Shown: in pieces, positions 48,907 to 59,154 of the stretch
How the letters are laid out: every line of letters begins with the position of its first letter
How positions within the stretch are numbered: the first letter of the stretch is position 1
Origin: an uncultured Bacteroidales bacterium
GTDB lineage: Bacteria > Bacteroidota > Bacteroidia > Bacteroidales > UBA932
Assembly (NCBI GenBank): GCA_905233655.1
Contig: CAJOCS010000001.1
Coordinates: 1,004-65,003 of the forward strand
DNA length: 64,000 nt
Direction: 5' to 3'
The notes under the pieces: model-generated
What the model was told of the DNA's origin: nothing
The model's input: the letters and a program-made list of their open reading frames with translations, nothing else
Database searches by the model: none
Translations under genes and position numbers: made by a program

Positions 48907-49872
48907 ATGCTTAAAGTCAGACCTAAAATCAGCCTGGGAATTCTGGTGGTCATCATGGCCACAGCCCTCTCTTCCTGTGAAGACGGAGGGCTTCCCGAAG
49001 GTTTCTCCTTCAGCTTCGCGCCCAAAGGAGTGACCATCCCTGCTACTGGCGGAAGCGCCACCGTGACCTTCTCTTCTCCGGCCACGTGGGTTGCCGAAGT
49101 TTCGGAGGACTGGGTCCAGATTTCCCCCAAACAGGGAAGCGGAGGCGAGTGCACCGTAACTGTCAGCATCGGCGCCAATCCAGCCAAAGATGCCCGCAGC
49201 GCAATGGTTAAAGTCTCATTGCCGGACTTCGACTACAGCGAAGAACTCTCCGTAACGCAGCTGGCGTACGACGCTTCGCTCAAACTGTCGGAGTCTTCGC
49301 TGCAGCTCTCATCTGAAGCCGGAACCGGCAAAATCACGGTGAGCTCCACCGTGAACTGGACTGCCGCGGCCACCGACGACTGGTTCAGCTTTTCTCCCGC
49401 CCAGGGCGGCTTCGGCGACACCGAAGTTACCGTCACCGTTACCGAGAACACCGTCGCGGTAGCCCGTGAAGGAAGCATTACCTTCACCGGAGAAGGAGAA
49501 ACCGCAACCTACACGGTAAGCCAGAGCGCCGCTCCCGCATGGCTCAGGCTCTCTGCCTCTGAGGCGGAATTCTCCTCCAAGGGCGGCAGCCTTGTCCTTA
49601 CTCTCACCTCCAACTCCGCATGGAGCCTCAGTTTCGACGCAGACTGGGCCACCGTGTCGGCAAGCGAAGGCCCCGCAGGCGAAACGCAGATTACCATCGC
49701 CGTGGACGTCAACGAGTCTGTGGAAGCACGCAGCGCCGCTCTCACCTTCAATGCCGTGAACGAGAACGTTGTCTTCACCCTCAGGCAGAAAGGCCTTAAC
49801 GAGGTTGGCGGTATCACCGGCGACATCGGCCCCTGGGAGGATGGCGGCGAAGGAGAATACGGAAGAAAATAA
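48907..49872 (+). CDS. Lipoprotein made of three BACON-like repeats
   Basis: Repeated GG(S)...VTFSS-ATWV...DWVQISPKQGSGGE and similar blocks; lipoprotein signal ATALSSC. Confidence 0.82.
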   Translation: MLKVRPKISLGILVVIMATALSSCEDGGLPEGFSFSFAPKGVTIPATGGSATVTFSSPATWVAEVSEDWVQISPKQGSGGECTVTVSIGANPAKDARSAMVKVSLPDFDYSEELSVTQLAYDASLKLSESSLQLSSEAGTGKITVSSTVNWTAAATDDWFSFSPAQGGFGDTEVTVTVTENTVAVAREGSITFTGEGETATYTVSQSAAPAWLRLSASEAEFSSKGGSLVLTLTSNSAWSLSFDADWATVSASEGPAGETQITIAVDVNESVEARSAALTFNAVNENVVFTLRQKGLNEVGGITGDIGPWEDGGEGEYGRK

Positions 49873-49888
49873 CTAAAATCAACACTAT

Positions 49889-52387
49889 ATGACCAAACGT
49901 TCAGCCCTGATGCTGGTTCCGCTCGCAGCGCTCTTGCTGGGAGCGTGCAACCAGTTGTCCGAGGATCCGTCCATCGGCCCCGGACAATCACGGGAGATTG
50001 TTCTCTCGGGGTCCATCGGCGCGTACACCAGAGTCTCGGAGCAGGCCTTTGACGCCGGCGACGAGGCGGGGCTCTTCATAGGCAGCCCGGTGAACGTGGC
50101 CAATGTCAAGATCACCAGCGACGGGAAAGGCGGTTTCTCCCCTTCCGAGAAGCTGTACTGGGACGCTGAGCAGGAAGACGACCAGGCTTCCTCCTTCATC
50201 GCCTATTATCCCTTCGCCGACGTTCAGGACGCAGCCTCCAACTTCACGTTCAGCATGAACGCGGACCAGTCGGTGGCGGCGAACTACGCCTCCGCGGACT
50301 TCCTCTATGCAAAAACAGAGGCGGCTCCCGGCGACGGAACCATCTACCTTCCCTTCAACCATGTGATGTCGCGCTTTATCATCAGTGTGGACTGCAATGT
50401 GGAAGGCCACTCAATCAATGCCGTCACCGTTGACGGCGTGAAAATGCAGGCCATCGTCAACCTTGCCGAGGGCAGCTTCACCGCAGATGGAGAAGCCGTA
50501 AGCGCCAAGGCGGCCGATTTCAACGGCGTGTTCGTGCTCATCCTGGCACCTCAGACCGCCGCTCCCGAGATTACCCTTTCCGTGTCCAACGGAGAAGAGG
50601 TGAGCTTCACCCCCAAGGCTTCCATGGACTTCGCGTCCGGCAAGCAGATCCGTGCCAATCTCGTGCTTGAAATGAGCGGCATCGAAAGCTTTGAAGCCGA
50701 GATTGAAGACTGGGTTGGAGACAGCTTGATTATCCAGGAAGAAAGGCCCGGCGACAGCGGTGAAGAGCACACATGGAGCATCTACAACTGCGCCAGCGGG
50801 GAAACCATAGCTCTCGAAGCGAACGAAGACGGCATCCTCGAAGCCCGCATGTACGGCTATGAAAGCAATTCTCCTTTCCTCTTTGTCAAAGACGGCGCCG
50901 AGTACTTCGGCCAGGTCTACCGGGACTACGTCATTGACAACGAAGAGGAAGTGAGGCTCATCCGGGTGGAAACGGCCGACGGCGTCTCGCCCTACGCCCT
51001 GTATCTCAGTTCCGAGGACGAGCTCGATTTCACCGTATGCTTCGATCCTGCAGGCCTTACCGCAACATTCGCTGAGATTCCCTACGACTGGGAGTCCGTG
51101 GGCACCGGCATGTTCATCGACGGCTTCATCGCCGGACTGTTCAGCCTCCCCGCCCAGGAAGTGGAAGTGGAAATCATGAGCTCTCCCAACTACGAGAACA
51201 CCTACGGCCTTGACGACCCGTACTCCAGATTCCTGTTCGTCAGTGACTACCAATTCAATCATGAGCCTTCCGTGCTTGTATTCGTAATCAAGGAAGACGA
51301 CACCGTCTACTTCAAGACAAGCAAGACCGGCCTCTCCTACGGCCAGTACGGGATGTTCTACGCCGCTTCCGCCGTTCCGGAAAATGGCTGGACGAGTTTC
51401 AACTACTACGGAACCCTGGACACGGAGAACAATTACATCTCCTTCTACGATATTAGCGTGACGCCCTGCGACGTGGGAGCATACTCTTCCAACCGCCAGG
51501 GTATGATGGCCATCACCCTTCCCGGAGGCACCCGCCCCGTGAGATACTACAGTCTCGACTACCTCGGCATTAACGTCCCCACCCTCAAATATGGCAATAC
51601 AGCTACGGTATCCATCTCCGGAGAGCCCCAGCTCGACGTGGCTGGAGTTGCCTACATGGTTGTCGCCGGTTCGCCCGAGGAAGAGGAGATAAATCGTATC
51701 ATTGCCGATATCGCGGCTGGAAACGGCTATGAGGCAGAGAACTTCGTGCGTTACGGTTCCTTCGGAATACAGTGGGAATGCAGCGAAGCCGGCGCTTACA
51801 CCGCCGTGCTGGTCACATACGACTCCGAATACACCTATCGGTGGTCCACCACCGTCAGTTTCGAAGTCGAAGTTTCCAATTACGATTACGACCGCTGGCT
51901 CGGCGAATGGGAAATCAACGGCAGGACCTATACCATTTCCCAGGACGTCTACGGCCTGAGCTACCTCATCGAAGGCTTTGATGGAGCCTACTCGGTTCCT
52001 CTGAACTTCGACGCCGAAACAGGAGACATCCTCTTCTACACCGGAGCACAGGATTCTCCCTATAACGGAGACAGCTGGCAGATCTACCGTGTCGGTTACG
52101 GCACCGACCTCTATATCGACGGTGAGGAAGTCGTCGCACGCTTTATACAGTACGAAGACAACTACGCCAAAATCGAACCCGAAATAGACGACATCAAGTA
52201 CTTTGGCCTCCTTGCCTACAACGCGGAAAGCGAGCGTCTGGCCTATATTTCGGAGGACGATCTCATCCTCATCCCTCTCGAGATATACAAGATATCCGAA
52301 CCCGTAGCCGGAGCGCCCGCAATGCATCAGGCAAGGGCACGTTCCCTCTCCTTACCCTCCGATGCCAACACAATTTCCAAGAAATAA
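49889..52387 (+). CDS. Fimbrillin-like lipoprotein
   Basis: Lipobox LLGAC; EIVLSGSIGAYTRVSEQAFDAGDEAGLFIG...FIAYYPFAD. Confidence 0.78.
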   Translation: MTKRSALMLVPLAALLLGACNQLSEDPSIGPGQSREIVLSGSIGAYTRVSEQAFDAGDEAGLFIGSPVNVANVKITSDGKGGFSPSEKLYWDAEQEDDQASSFIAYYPFADVQDAASNFTFSMNADQSVAANYASADFLYAKTEAAPGDGTIYLPFNHVMSRFIISVDCNVEGHSINAVTVDGVKMQAIVNLAEGSFTADGEAVSAKAADFNGVFVLILAPQTAAPEITLSVSNGEEVSFTPKASMDFASGKQIRANLVLEMSGIESFEAEIEDWVGDSLIIQEERPGDSGEEHTWSIYNCASGETIALEANEDGILEARMYGYESNSPFLFVKDGAEYFGQVYRDYVIDNEEEVRLIRVETADGVSPYALYLSSEDELDFTVCFDPAGLTATFAEIPYDWESVGTGMFIDGFIAGLFSLPAQEVEVEIMSSPNYENTYGLDDPYSRFLFVSDYQFNHEPSVLVFVIKEDDTVYFKTSKTGLSYGQYGMFYAASAVPENGWTSFNYYGTLDTENNYISFYDISVTPCDVGAYSSNRQGMMAITLPGGTRPVRYYSLDYLGINVPTLKYGNTATVSISGEPQLDVAGVAYMVVAGSPEEEEINRIIADIAAGNGYEAENFVRYGSFGIQWECSEAGAYTAVLVTYDSEYTYRWSTTVSFEVEVSNYDYDRWLGEWEINGRTYTISQDVYGLSYLIEGFDGAYSVPLNFDAETGDILFYTGAQDSPYNGDSWQIYRVGYGTDLYIDGEEVVARFIQYEDNYAKIEPEIDDIKYFGLLAYNAESERLAYISEDDLILIPLEIYKISEPVAGAPAMHQARARSLSLPSDANTISKK

Positions 52388-52394
52388 CTGACCT

Positions 52395-55292
52395 ATGAAA
52401 AGATATTTACAATTCCTGACTGTGATGCTTTCCGCCGGCGCACTTTTCGTCGCCTGTAACAGTGAAAGCAATCCCGAATTGGCCGGAGGAAAGGAAATCC
52501 GCTTCTCCGCCGCCATCGGCCAGTACCAGTCCAAGGCGGGCGACACCGCTTTCGACGAAGGCGACGCCATCGGCCTCTTTGCCGAAGAGCCCGTCTCCGC
52601 CGAGAACGCCCGTCTCGAATGGACCGGCAACGCCCTTACTCCCGAAAGCCCCATCCTCTGGGGTAAGTACCAGCTGCTGGACGAGGACGTCCGGTTCTTT
52701 GCATACTATCCTTATGCCGCAGACGCCGCGAAGCAGTTCGTCTTCTCCGTCCCGGCAGACCAGTCTTCGGAAGAAGCATTCACGGCAGCAGACCTGATGC
52801 TCGCCTCCACGGTGGCATCGCCCATGGATGAAAGCGTAATGCTCCATTTCGCGCACAGGATGGTACGCCTGGTGATGGTTCCCGACAACCGTATGGATGC
52901 GGAAATTGTCGAGGCCACCTTCTCCGGCGCAGTCCTTTCCGCCGACGTTGATATCACCGTTCCTTCCGTGGCGCTTCAGGCCAATGCCCAGGCCCAGCCC
53001 GTCAAGGCCGCTCCCGTGGCCGACTCCGACGGCAACAAGGCATGGTCGGTTATTATCCCCGCCCAGACTATCCCCACCCTTTCCATCAGCGTTCTCATGA
53101 GCGACGGAAAGGAATATGTCCTGGAAGCCAATAACGTTGTCCTCCAGGAAGGCCGCAGCTACACCGCCAACGTCATCTTCGACGCCGCCATGAGCCCGCT
53201 CGAGTTCACCGCCGACATCGCCGACTGGATTGACGACTGGGGCTACATCGGCAAGGATCACGATCCCGGCAAGCTGCCCGTCACCTGGACAATCTCTTTC
53301 TACGGCAACGAATATCCGATGGAAGAACTCGAGAACGGCCTCTGGCACGTGCTCGTTCCCGAATTCTACGGCCAGGGCGAATTCCAGGTAATCAAGGAGA
53401 ACAACTACTCCAACAACAGCATTCCCTGGCGCCAGTACTACGGCGTGAACGTTCCCGACTACAACATGTTCACCGTCGCGGACGACGAGAATCTTGAACT
53501 CGCACTCTCTCCCGACGCCATCATCTATCTCGCATCCGAAGCGCCCGTCCTCGAGTTCTGGCTCGACCCGAAGGCGCGCAAGCTCACAGTGGGCACACAT
53601 GAGTATAATTGGGAGTCCATCGGCTACGGCAAGATGGTCGAAACCGCACTCGCCGGATACTTCGAAGTGCCCAAGCAGGAACTCGACGTGGAATTTTTCA
53701 AGGATCCCGCTCTCCCCAACGTCTACCGTATTGCACAGCCTTACCGCAACTGGGTTTGCCCCGAGGGCTTCACCTACTCACGCGGCGACGACCTCCTGCT
53801 CTTTATCCGTGACGATTATTACGTCCACTTCAACTACACCCGCACTGGTGTCAGCACCAGTGACACCGGAATGCTCTCCATTTCCTCCTCGAACGGATAC
53901 CTGTATCCGGAAGACGGCTTCATGTACTTCTGGTCTGTCGACGTGATGTACGCCGACCAGTGGAACACCGTTTCCGGTTCCCGCCTGTACATGTATGTCA
54001 CCCTGCCCGGCGGTACCCGTCCGCTCGACACCAGCTTACAGGTCTCATTCGAAGGCATCAAAGACGTCGCCGGCGCAGACGGTGTTCTCACAAAGGCCGC
54101 ACAGCTCGGCCTCTATGCCGGTATGGATATCGAAGAAGTACGCGGCGGTCTCTATTCCGGCCACTACTCCGCAACCGATATCCGCTCTCTTGCAGGTGAA
54201 CTCATCACCGCAGGCGATGTGATCGACTTCGAGAATCAGTGCTGGGTTGAACTCAGAATTCCCGTAACCCAGACCGGCACCTACACTTATGTAATTGTCG
54301 GCAAGGGCTCCGACGGAAAGTGGACCTATGCTTCCGCCTACTACAGCGCACTTCTCGATGAAGAAGCACCCGCGGCAAGCATCACCGTAAGCGCCGCCGC
54401 AGGACTGTTCGCCGAGCAGGAAATCGTCGCCCATGTGAACTTCGAGAATCCCCAGTCCCTGTGGGCCCTCGCAGTAGAGAAATCCCTCTGGGACGGCTCC
54501 GAATACACCGACGACGACATCTACGACCTCGTTCTCTCCTACGGCACCGCACAGAGCATCGCTTACCTTGGCGCCGACGGCATGGACATTACCTTCCGCA
54601 ACCTCAAGAGCGCAACGCCCTACTACATTTTCGTAGCCGGCATCAGCGCGTTTGACATGTCGGCATGGGCAAAGTGCGAAGCCAGCACCGGCACCGCCCC
54701 CAACTTCACTTCGTTCGGCACCGGTCACTATCACGACAACTGGATGAACGCCTTCGGCGAAGACGGATGGCACACTGAGGTTGAAATCATGAAGGCCGAC
54801 ACCGAGCCCGTCCGCTACCGCGCCATGGCTCCTTACGACGCTTTCTGGGAGAAACATGCGAACGCCGAGTACTGCAACGGCGAATCCGCTCCCTGGATTG
54901 ATTTCTGCATCGTGGATAATGACATCCACTACCTGCCTTACCTGAACGGCTATCTCGAGCCGGAACTCGGCCCCGTCCAGTACAGCTGCACCAACTCCCG
55001 TTCCGGATACTTCTATCCTTACAACACCATGCTTCAGGAAGGAGTGTACAACATTGCTCCGGGCGCATACATCCTCGGAACCAATTACTGGTACGACCTC
55101 ACCAACACCGAGGCAGTCATCTATCTTGAGATGCCCGGCTACACCCTCACGCTCGAAGGGGAGGAGCCCGCTCACGCACCTCGCATGAGCAGAAGCTCCG
55201 GCGAAGCCGCCGCACCTCTCACTGAGCTGCGCCCTCTGACCCGTCACATGCTCCACACCGGAGAAATCAAAGTAACCGTCCGTGAACAATAA
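52395..55292 (+). CDS. Fimbrillin-like lipoprotein
   Basis: EIRFSAAIGQYQSKAGDTAFDEGDAIGLFAEEPV...FFAYYPYAADA. Confidence 0.78.
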   Translation: MKRYLQFLTVMLSAGALFVACNSESNPELAGGKEIRFSAAIGQYQSKAGDTAFDEGDAIGLFAEEPVSAENARLEWTGNALTPESPILWGKYQLLDEDVRFFAYYPYAADAAKQFVFSVPADQSSEEAFTAADLMLASTVASPMDESVMLHFAHRMVRLVMVPDNRMDAEIVEATFSGAVLSADVDITVPSVALQANAQAQPVKAAPVADSDGNKAWSVIIPAQTIPTLSISVLMSDGKEYVLEANNVVLQEGRSYTANVIFDAAMSPLEFTADIADWIDDWGYIGKDHDPGKLPVTWTISFYGNEYPMEELENGLWHVLVPEFYGQGEFQVIKENNYSNNSIPWRQYYGVNVPDYNMFTVADDENLELALSPDAIIYLASEAPVLEFWLDPKARKLTVGTHEYNWESIGYGKMVETALAGYFEVPKQELDVEFFKDPALPNVYRIAQPYRNWVCPEGFTYSRGDDLLLFIRDDYYVHFNYTRTGVSTSDTGMLSISSSNGYLYPEDGFMYFWSVDVMYADQWNTVSGSRLYMYVTLPGGTRPLDTSLQVSFEGIKDVAGADGVLTKAAQLGLYAGMDIEEVRGGLYSGHYSATDIRSLAGELITAGDVIDFENQCWVELRIPVTQTGTYTYVIVGKGSDGKWTYASAYYSALLDEEAPAASITVSAAAGLFAEQEIVAHVNFENPQSLWALAVEKSLWDGSEYTDDDIYDLVLSYGTAQSIAYLGADGMDITFRNLKSATPYYIFVAGISAFDMSAWAKCEASTGTAPNFTSFGTGHYHDNWMNAFGEDGWHTEVEIMKADTEPVRYRAMAPYDAFWEKHANAEYCNGESAPWIDFCIVDNDIHYLPYLNGYLEPELGPVQYSCTNSRSGYFYPYNTMLQEGVYNIAPGAYILGTNYWYDLTNTEAVIYLEMPGYTLTLEGEEPAHAPRMSRSSGEAAAPLTELRPLTRHMLHTGEIKVTVREQ

Positions 55293-55311
55293 ATACCAGA
55301 ACGAACGTATC

Positions 55312-57801
55312 ATGAAAAAACTCATTAACATATTAGCCATTGCCACCGTTTTCGGTGCCGCACTCACCGGCTGCGACAAGTTCGCAGAGGAAAACGGCGC
55401 TACCGGAAAGAACGAGATCAAGTTCTCGGCTTCGGTGGGATCATTCCAGGTAAAGGCCACCGACACCGCCTTTGAAGACGGTGACATGATTGGCCTGTTT
55501 GCGGACGATCCGGTCTATGTGGAGAATGTAAAACTCACCTTCTCCAACGGCAATCTGACGCCCGAAGAGCCCGTTTTCTGGGGCGACCAGCAGCTGCTCG
55601 AGCAGCCCACATATTTCTACGCATACTATCCCTATTCCGCGGAACTGCTCGACGAGGGGATGCAGGGTGACCAACGCCACTTCCACTTCTCGGTAAATGC
55701 CGACCAGTCCACCCACGCAGCCCTCACCGCCTCCGACCTCATGATGGCGAAGGCCCAGAGCTCTCCTGCCGACGGCACCGTCCAGCTGAACTTCGCCCAC
55801 GCCCTCTCGAAGATTGTCTTCACCGTGGAAAACCGCATTGACGAGGTTGCCGTAAAGAGCATTCTCCTCGGCAACGTTTGCACCGGCGGATGGGCGAACA
55901 TCGGCGAAATCGGCTCCGCATGGACCGACTGGGACGAGCCCGTAACGGTTGTTCCCGAAGCTTTCCAGCTGAACGGCGAAGCCGCATGGGCGGCAATCGT
56001 TCCGCCCCAGTATGCACGTCCCGCCATCCTCGTAGAGATGGCCGACGGCCGCCAGTTCACCTTCAACACCGAGCAGGACGTGTGCTTCGAGCCTTCACGC
56101 CGCTACAACGCCAAAGTCGTTATCGATGCGACCTGCATCTCCACCGACTTCACCGCCAGCGTTTCCGACTGGATTGACAACGACGACATCACCTTCGGCC
56201 AGTGGAAAGACTACGGCGACTGGATTCTTGTGGTTAACAACGACTACAGCTACTGGATGGACCGCTACACCAACGCCGAGCGTACCACCTACATCGAGGC
56301 TCACCAGGGCGACAATGTCATGTTCTACAGCCAGGACGGCTCTGTAATGGGTATCTCAGCCACTACAAGCACCATCGAAAGCGGCGTCCTCTATGACCTG
56401 GTGGCCGGCGGTGCGGCTCTCGTGATCCCCGAAGACGGCGTCTGGTTCGTCAACATCAACCTTGCCAATAACTACGTGTATGCAATCCGCACGGGAGACC
56501 TTCCTGTGTACGAGGATCCCGTATGGTCGCTTATCGGCACCATCAACGGCACCAACTGGGATTACGACTTCGACATGACCATGGACGAAAGCGGTGTCTA
56601 CTACGCAGAGTTCGAGTACCACGAAGGCGAGGAATTCAAATTCCGCCGGGACCATGACTGGAGTGTGAATTTCGGCGTGGCTTATGGTACCGAAGCCCTT
56701 CAGGCCGACAATGCCTACGAAGTGTACCAGGACGGCCAGAACATCATGCTTTCCCAGAGCGGTGTGTGGAGGGTACGTCTTGAAACCCAGTACAACATGA
56801 TTACCATGTGGCGCATCGGCGACATCGAGGAGCCCGGCATTGAACTGGACCAGATTCAGCCCATCGTGGACTGCGAGGACGGCACCGAGGGTGAATTCAC
56901 CCAGGTTGTCTATGCAGTCTCCACCAACGGTTTTGTGGTATACGACGGCAAGTACTCCATCTTCTGCTACACCAGGACCGACCCTCAGGTGTATCCCGGC
57001 TATGTCGTACACGTAAGCGGCACCAAGACCACCTACAACGGGGTTCCGGAAGTGACGGACGTGACCTTTGAGGTGTTGGCTCAGGAGTATGAGGACATGA
57101 TTGACCTCACCTACATGTATAACGACGTGAGCGCTTATCTCGACCAGGGCTTTGCCGACATCGCGATTCCCATCAGCATCGAGGGCGCTCTCGGTAGCGA
57201 CGCCCGTACTATCTCCGTGGAAGGCCAGACCATGCAGGGCAGCATCTACTATGCACCCGATTGCTGGGGCCTCCAGGAACTTGCGAACCACAACGTAATC
57301 GCCAGCGGCTTCTACAACGGCCGAAGCGAGAGCAGAGTCTACATCATTATTACCAATATCGCCGACCTTGGCGAAATCGAGGTAGAAGAACCGGAGGAGC
57401 CCGAGGTTCCCGAGGGCACGACCTTTATCGCCTTTGAAAAGGCCACCCTTGCCGGTTTTGCAGCAAGCGGTGCGATCGTTGAGCTTGATGAAGTTATCTC
57501 CATGAGCAACAGCTCAAATTACGGCACCACAACAGTGACCGAACTGCGTGTCTATAAGAATCAGACTCTTACCCTCGCCGCAGCAGAAGGATTTGAGATT
57601 GTGCTCGTTGAGTTCGCCTGCCAGGCAAACGGAGCCACCAAGTACGGCCCCGGCTGCTTCGCGGAAGTCGAAGGATACACCTATGAATCCAACAGCAGCA
57701 ACGGTCTCTGGACCGGCAACGCCACCGAACTTGTATTTACAGCATCCACCAACCAGGTCCGCATCGAAGGCCTGAAGGTTGGTTATGTAGCCGTTCAGTA
57801 A
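55312..57801 (+). CDS. Fimbrillin-like lipoprotein with SusE/F-like domain
   Basis: EIKFSASVGSFQVKATDTAFEDGDMIGLFADDPV plus WSLIGTINGTNWDYDFDMTMDESGVYYAEFEYHEGEEFKFRRDHDW. Confidence 0.8.
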   Translation: MKKLINILAIATVFGAALTGCDKFAEENGATGKNEIKFSASVGSFQVKATDTAFEDGDMIGLFADDPVYVENVKLTFSNGNLTPEEPVFWGDQQLLEQPTYFYAYYPYSAELLDEGMQGDQRHFHFSVNADQSTHAALTASDLMMAKAQSSPADGTVQLNFAHALSKIVFTVENRIDEVAVKSILLGNVCTGGWANIGEIGSAWTDWDEPVTVVPEAFQLNGEAAWAAIVPPQYARPAILVEMADGRQFTFNTEQDVCFEPSRRYNAKVVIDATCISTDFTASVSDWIDNDDITFGQWKDYGDWILVVNNDYSYWMDRYTNAERTTYIEAHQGDNVMFYSQDGSVMGISATTSTIESGVLYDLVAGGAALVIPEDGVWFVNINLANNYVYAIRTGDLPVYEDPVWSLIGTINGTNWDYDFDMTMDESGVYYAEFEYHEGEEFKFRRDHDWSVNFGVAYGTEALQADNAYEVYQDGQNIMLSQSGVWRVRLETQYNMITMWRIGDIEEPGIELDQIQPIVDCEDGTEGEFTQVVYAVSTNGFVVYDGKYSIFCYTRTDPQVYPGYVVHVSGTKTTYNGVPEVTDVTFEVLAQEYEDMIDLTYMYNDVSAYLDQGFADIAIPISIEGALGSDARTISVEGQTMQGSIYYAPDCWGLQELANHNVIASGFYNGRSESRVYIIITNIADLGEIEVEEPEEPEVPEGTTFIAFEKATLAGFAASGAIVELDEVISMSNSSNYGTTTVTELRVYKNQTLTLAAAEGFEIVLVEFACQANGATKYGPGCFAEVEGYTYESNSSNGLWTGNATELVFTASTNQVRIEGLKVGYVAVQ

Positions 57802-57813
57802 TTCGAATGAGTT

Positions 57814-58983
57814 ATGATTAAGAGAACAATTATACTATTGATAACGGCCCTGTCGCTGGGCGCTGTCCTCGCCGGATGTTCAGTCCGGGAGGACAACAGC
57901 CCGGACGCAGGACGGGAAATCCGCTTCACGGCAAGCGTTGGAACCTTCCAGGTGAAGGCCACCGACACTGCGCTGGAAACGGGTGACGCGGTGGGCCTGT
58001 TTGCCTACGAACCGGTGAGTGCGGCCAACGTGCGCATGAACTGGAACGGGCAGCAGCTCATCCCCGAGCAGCCGCTGTTCTGGGGCCCTTATGAGACCCA
58101 GACCAACTTCCGCGCCTACTATCCGTATAAGGAGGACATGAGAGAACGCTCCGTGCTCTGCGTCAACGCCGACCAGACCACCCATGCGCTTTTCACCGAG
58201 TCCGACCTTATGCTTGCCGACACCTTCGCTTCACCCCAGGACGGCGTGGTGAACTTCCAGTTCCGCCACATGCTCTCCAAAGTCATCCTCAACATCGAGA
58301 ATCTCACCGATGCCGAGCAGATAGCCGAGGTTTATCTCTCCAACGTCCGCGGACGCTACAGTGTGAGCCTGGATTGGACCGACGCCTATGCCATGGACAC
58401 CTCCGGCCTTGGCACCATCAAGGCCGGCAAGGTCACCGTCAACGGCGCCGAAGCCTGGGCCGTGATTGTGCCTCCCCAGTGGTGCAACCCCTGTCTCATA
58501 ATCACCACCGTTAGCGGACGCCAGTACGACTTCACACTGGGTAGTGAAATCTACTTTGAGTCCGGACACCGCTACAACGCACACGTCACCATCGACGGCG
58601 ATACCGTAAGCACCGACTTCACTTCCGACGTTACCGAGTGGACCGACAACAACGACGTCATGTTCGCCGAGGTTCACGAATGGTGCCTCATCGGCTCCTT
58701 CACGAACTGGGGCGAAGACCTCTATTTCACCAATGAGGGCAATGGCATCTATACCATCGAGTTCAATTACTTCACCGGTGACGAGTTCAAGTTCCGCAGG
58801 GATGCCGACTGGGAGTTCAACTACGGTATCGGCGAATACGGCGAAGCGTTTGTGGCCAAAGACGGCACATACGCCCTCACTCAGGGCGGAGCCAACATCT
58901 CCCTGAACGCCGACGGTCTCTGGTCGATGACTCTGGATACCGTGGCCGAAACCGTCACCTTCGAGTTTATCAGTGAATTCTAG
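57814..58983 (+). CDS. Fimbrillin-like lipoprotein with C-terminal SusE/F-like domain
   Basis: EIRFTASVGTFQVKATDTALETGDAVGLFAYEPV plus WCLIGSFTNWGEDLYFTNEGNGIYTIEFNYFTGDEFKFRRDADW. Confidence 0.8.
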   Translation: MIKRTIILLITALSLGAVLAGCSVREDNSPDAGREIRFTASVGTFQVKATDTALETGDAVGLFAYEPVSAANVRMNWNGQQLIPEQPLFWGPYETQTNFRAYYPYKEDMRERSVLCVNADQTTHALFTESDLMLADTFASPQDGVVNFQFRHMLSKVILNIENLTDAEQIAEVYLSNVRGRYSVSLDWTDAYAMDTSGLGTIKAGKVTVNGAEAWAVIVPPQWCNPCLIITTVSGRQYDFTLGSEIYFESGHRYNAHVTIDGDTVSTDFTSDVTEWTDNNDVMFAEVHEWCLIGSFTNWGEDLYFTNEGNGIYTIEFNYFTGDEFKFRRDADWEFNYGIGEYGEAFVAKDGTYALTQGGANISLNADGLWSMTLDTVAETVTFEFISEF

Positions 58984-59066
58984 TGGAACTAGGAATACAT
59001 GCTTGAAGGGAATGTCTGGAAGGCCGTGGACGAGGAACCATAGCCCGCAGACGCATATCTCAGCTC

Positions 59067-59095
59067 AAAGAGGCCCGCGATGCGGACCTCTTTTT
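59067..59095 (+). terminator. Rho-independent terminator
   Basis: AAAGAGGCCCGC-GAT-GCGGACCTCTTTTT. Confidence 0.8.
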
Positions 59096-59119
59096 GCTTG
59101 CTTATTCTGCAAAAAAGTG

Positions 59120-59127
59120 TAACTTTG
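59120..59127 (+). promoter_or_regulatory. -7 element TAACTTTG upstream of the Dcu transporter
   Basis: Exact TAnnTTTG with TTG at 59098-59100 (19-nt spacer). Confidence 0.55.
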
Positions 59128-59154
59128 TAAAGCTAAGCACAAACACTGGAATCG

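Noticed and set aside
54045-55487. 480-aa antisense ORF across fimbrillin-like genes
   Set aside because: Crosses a gene boundary of two sense genes; composition artefact.
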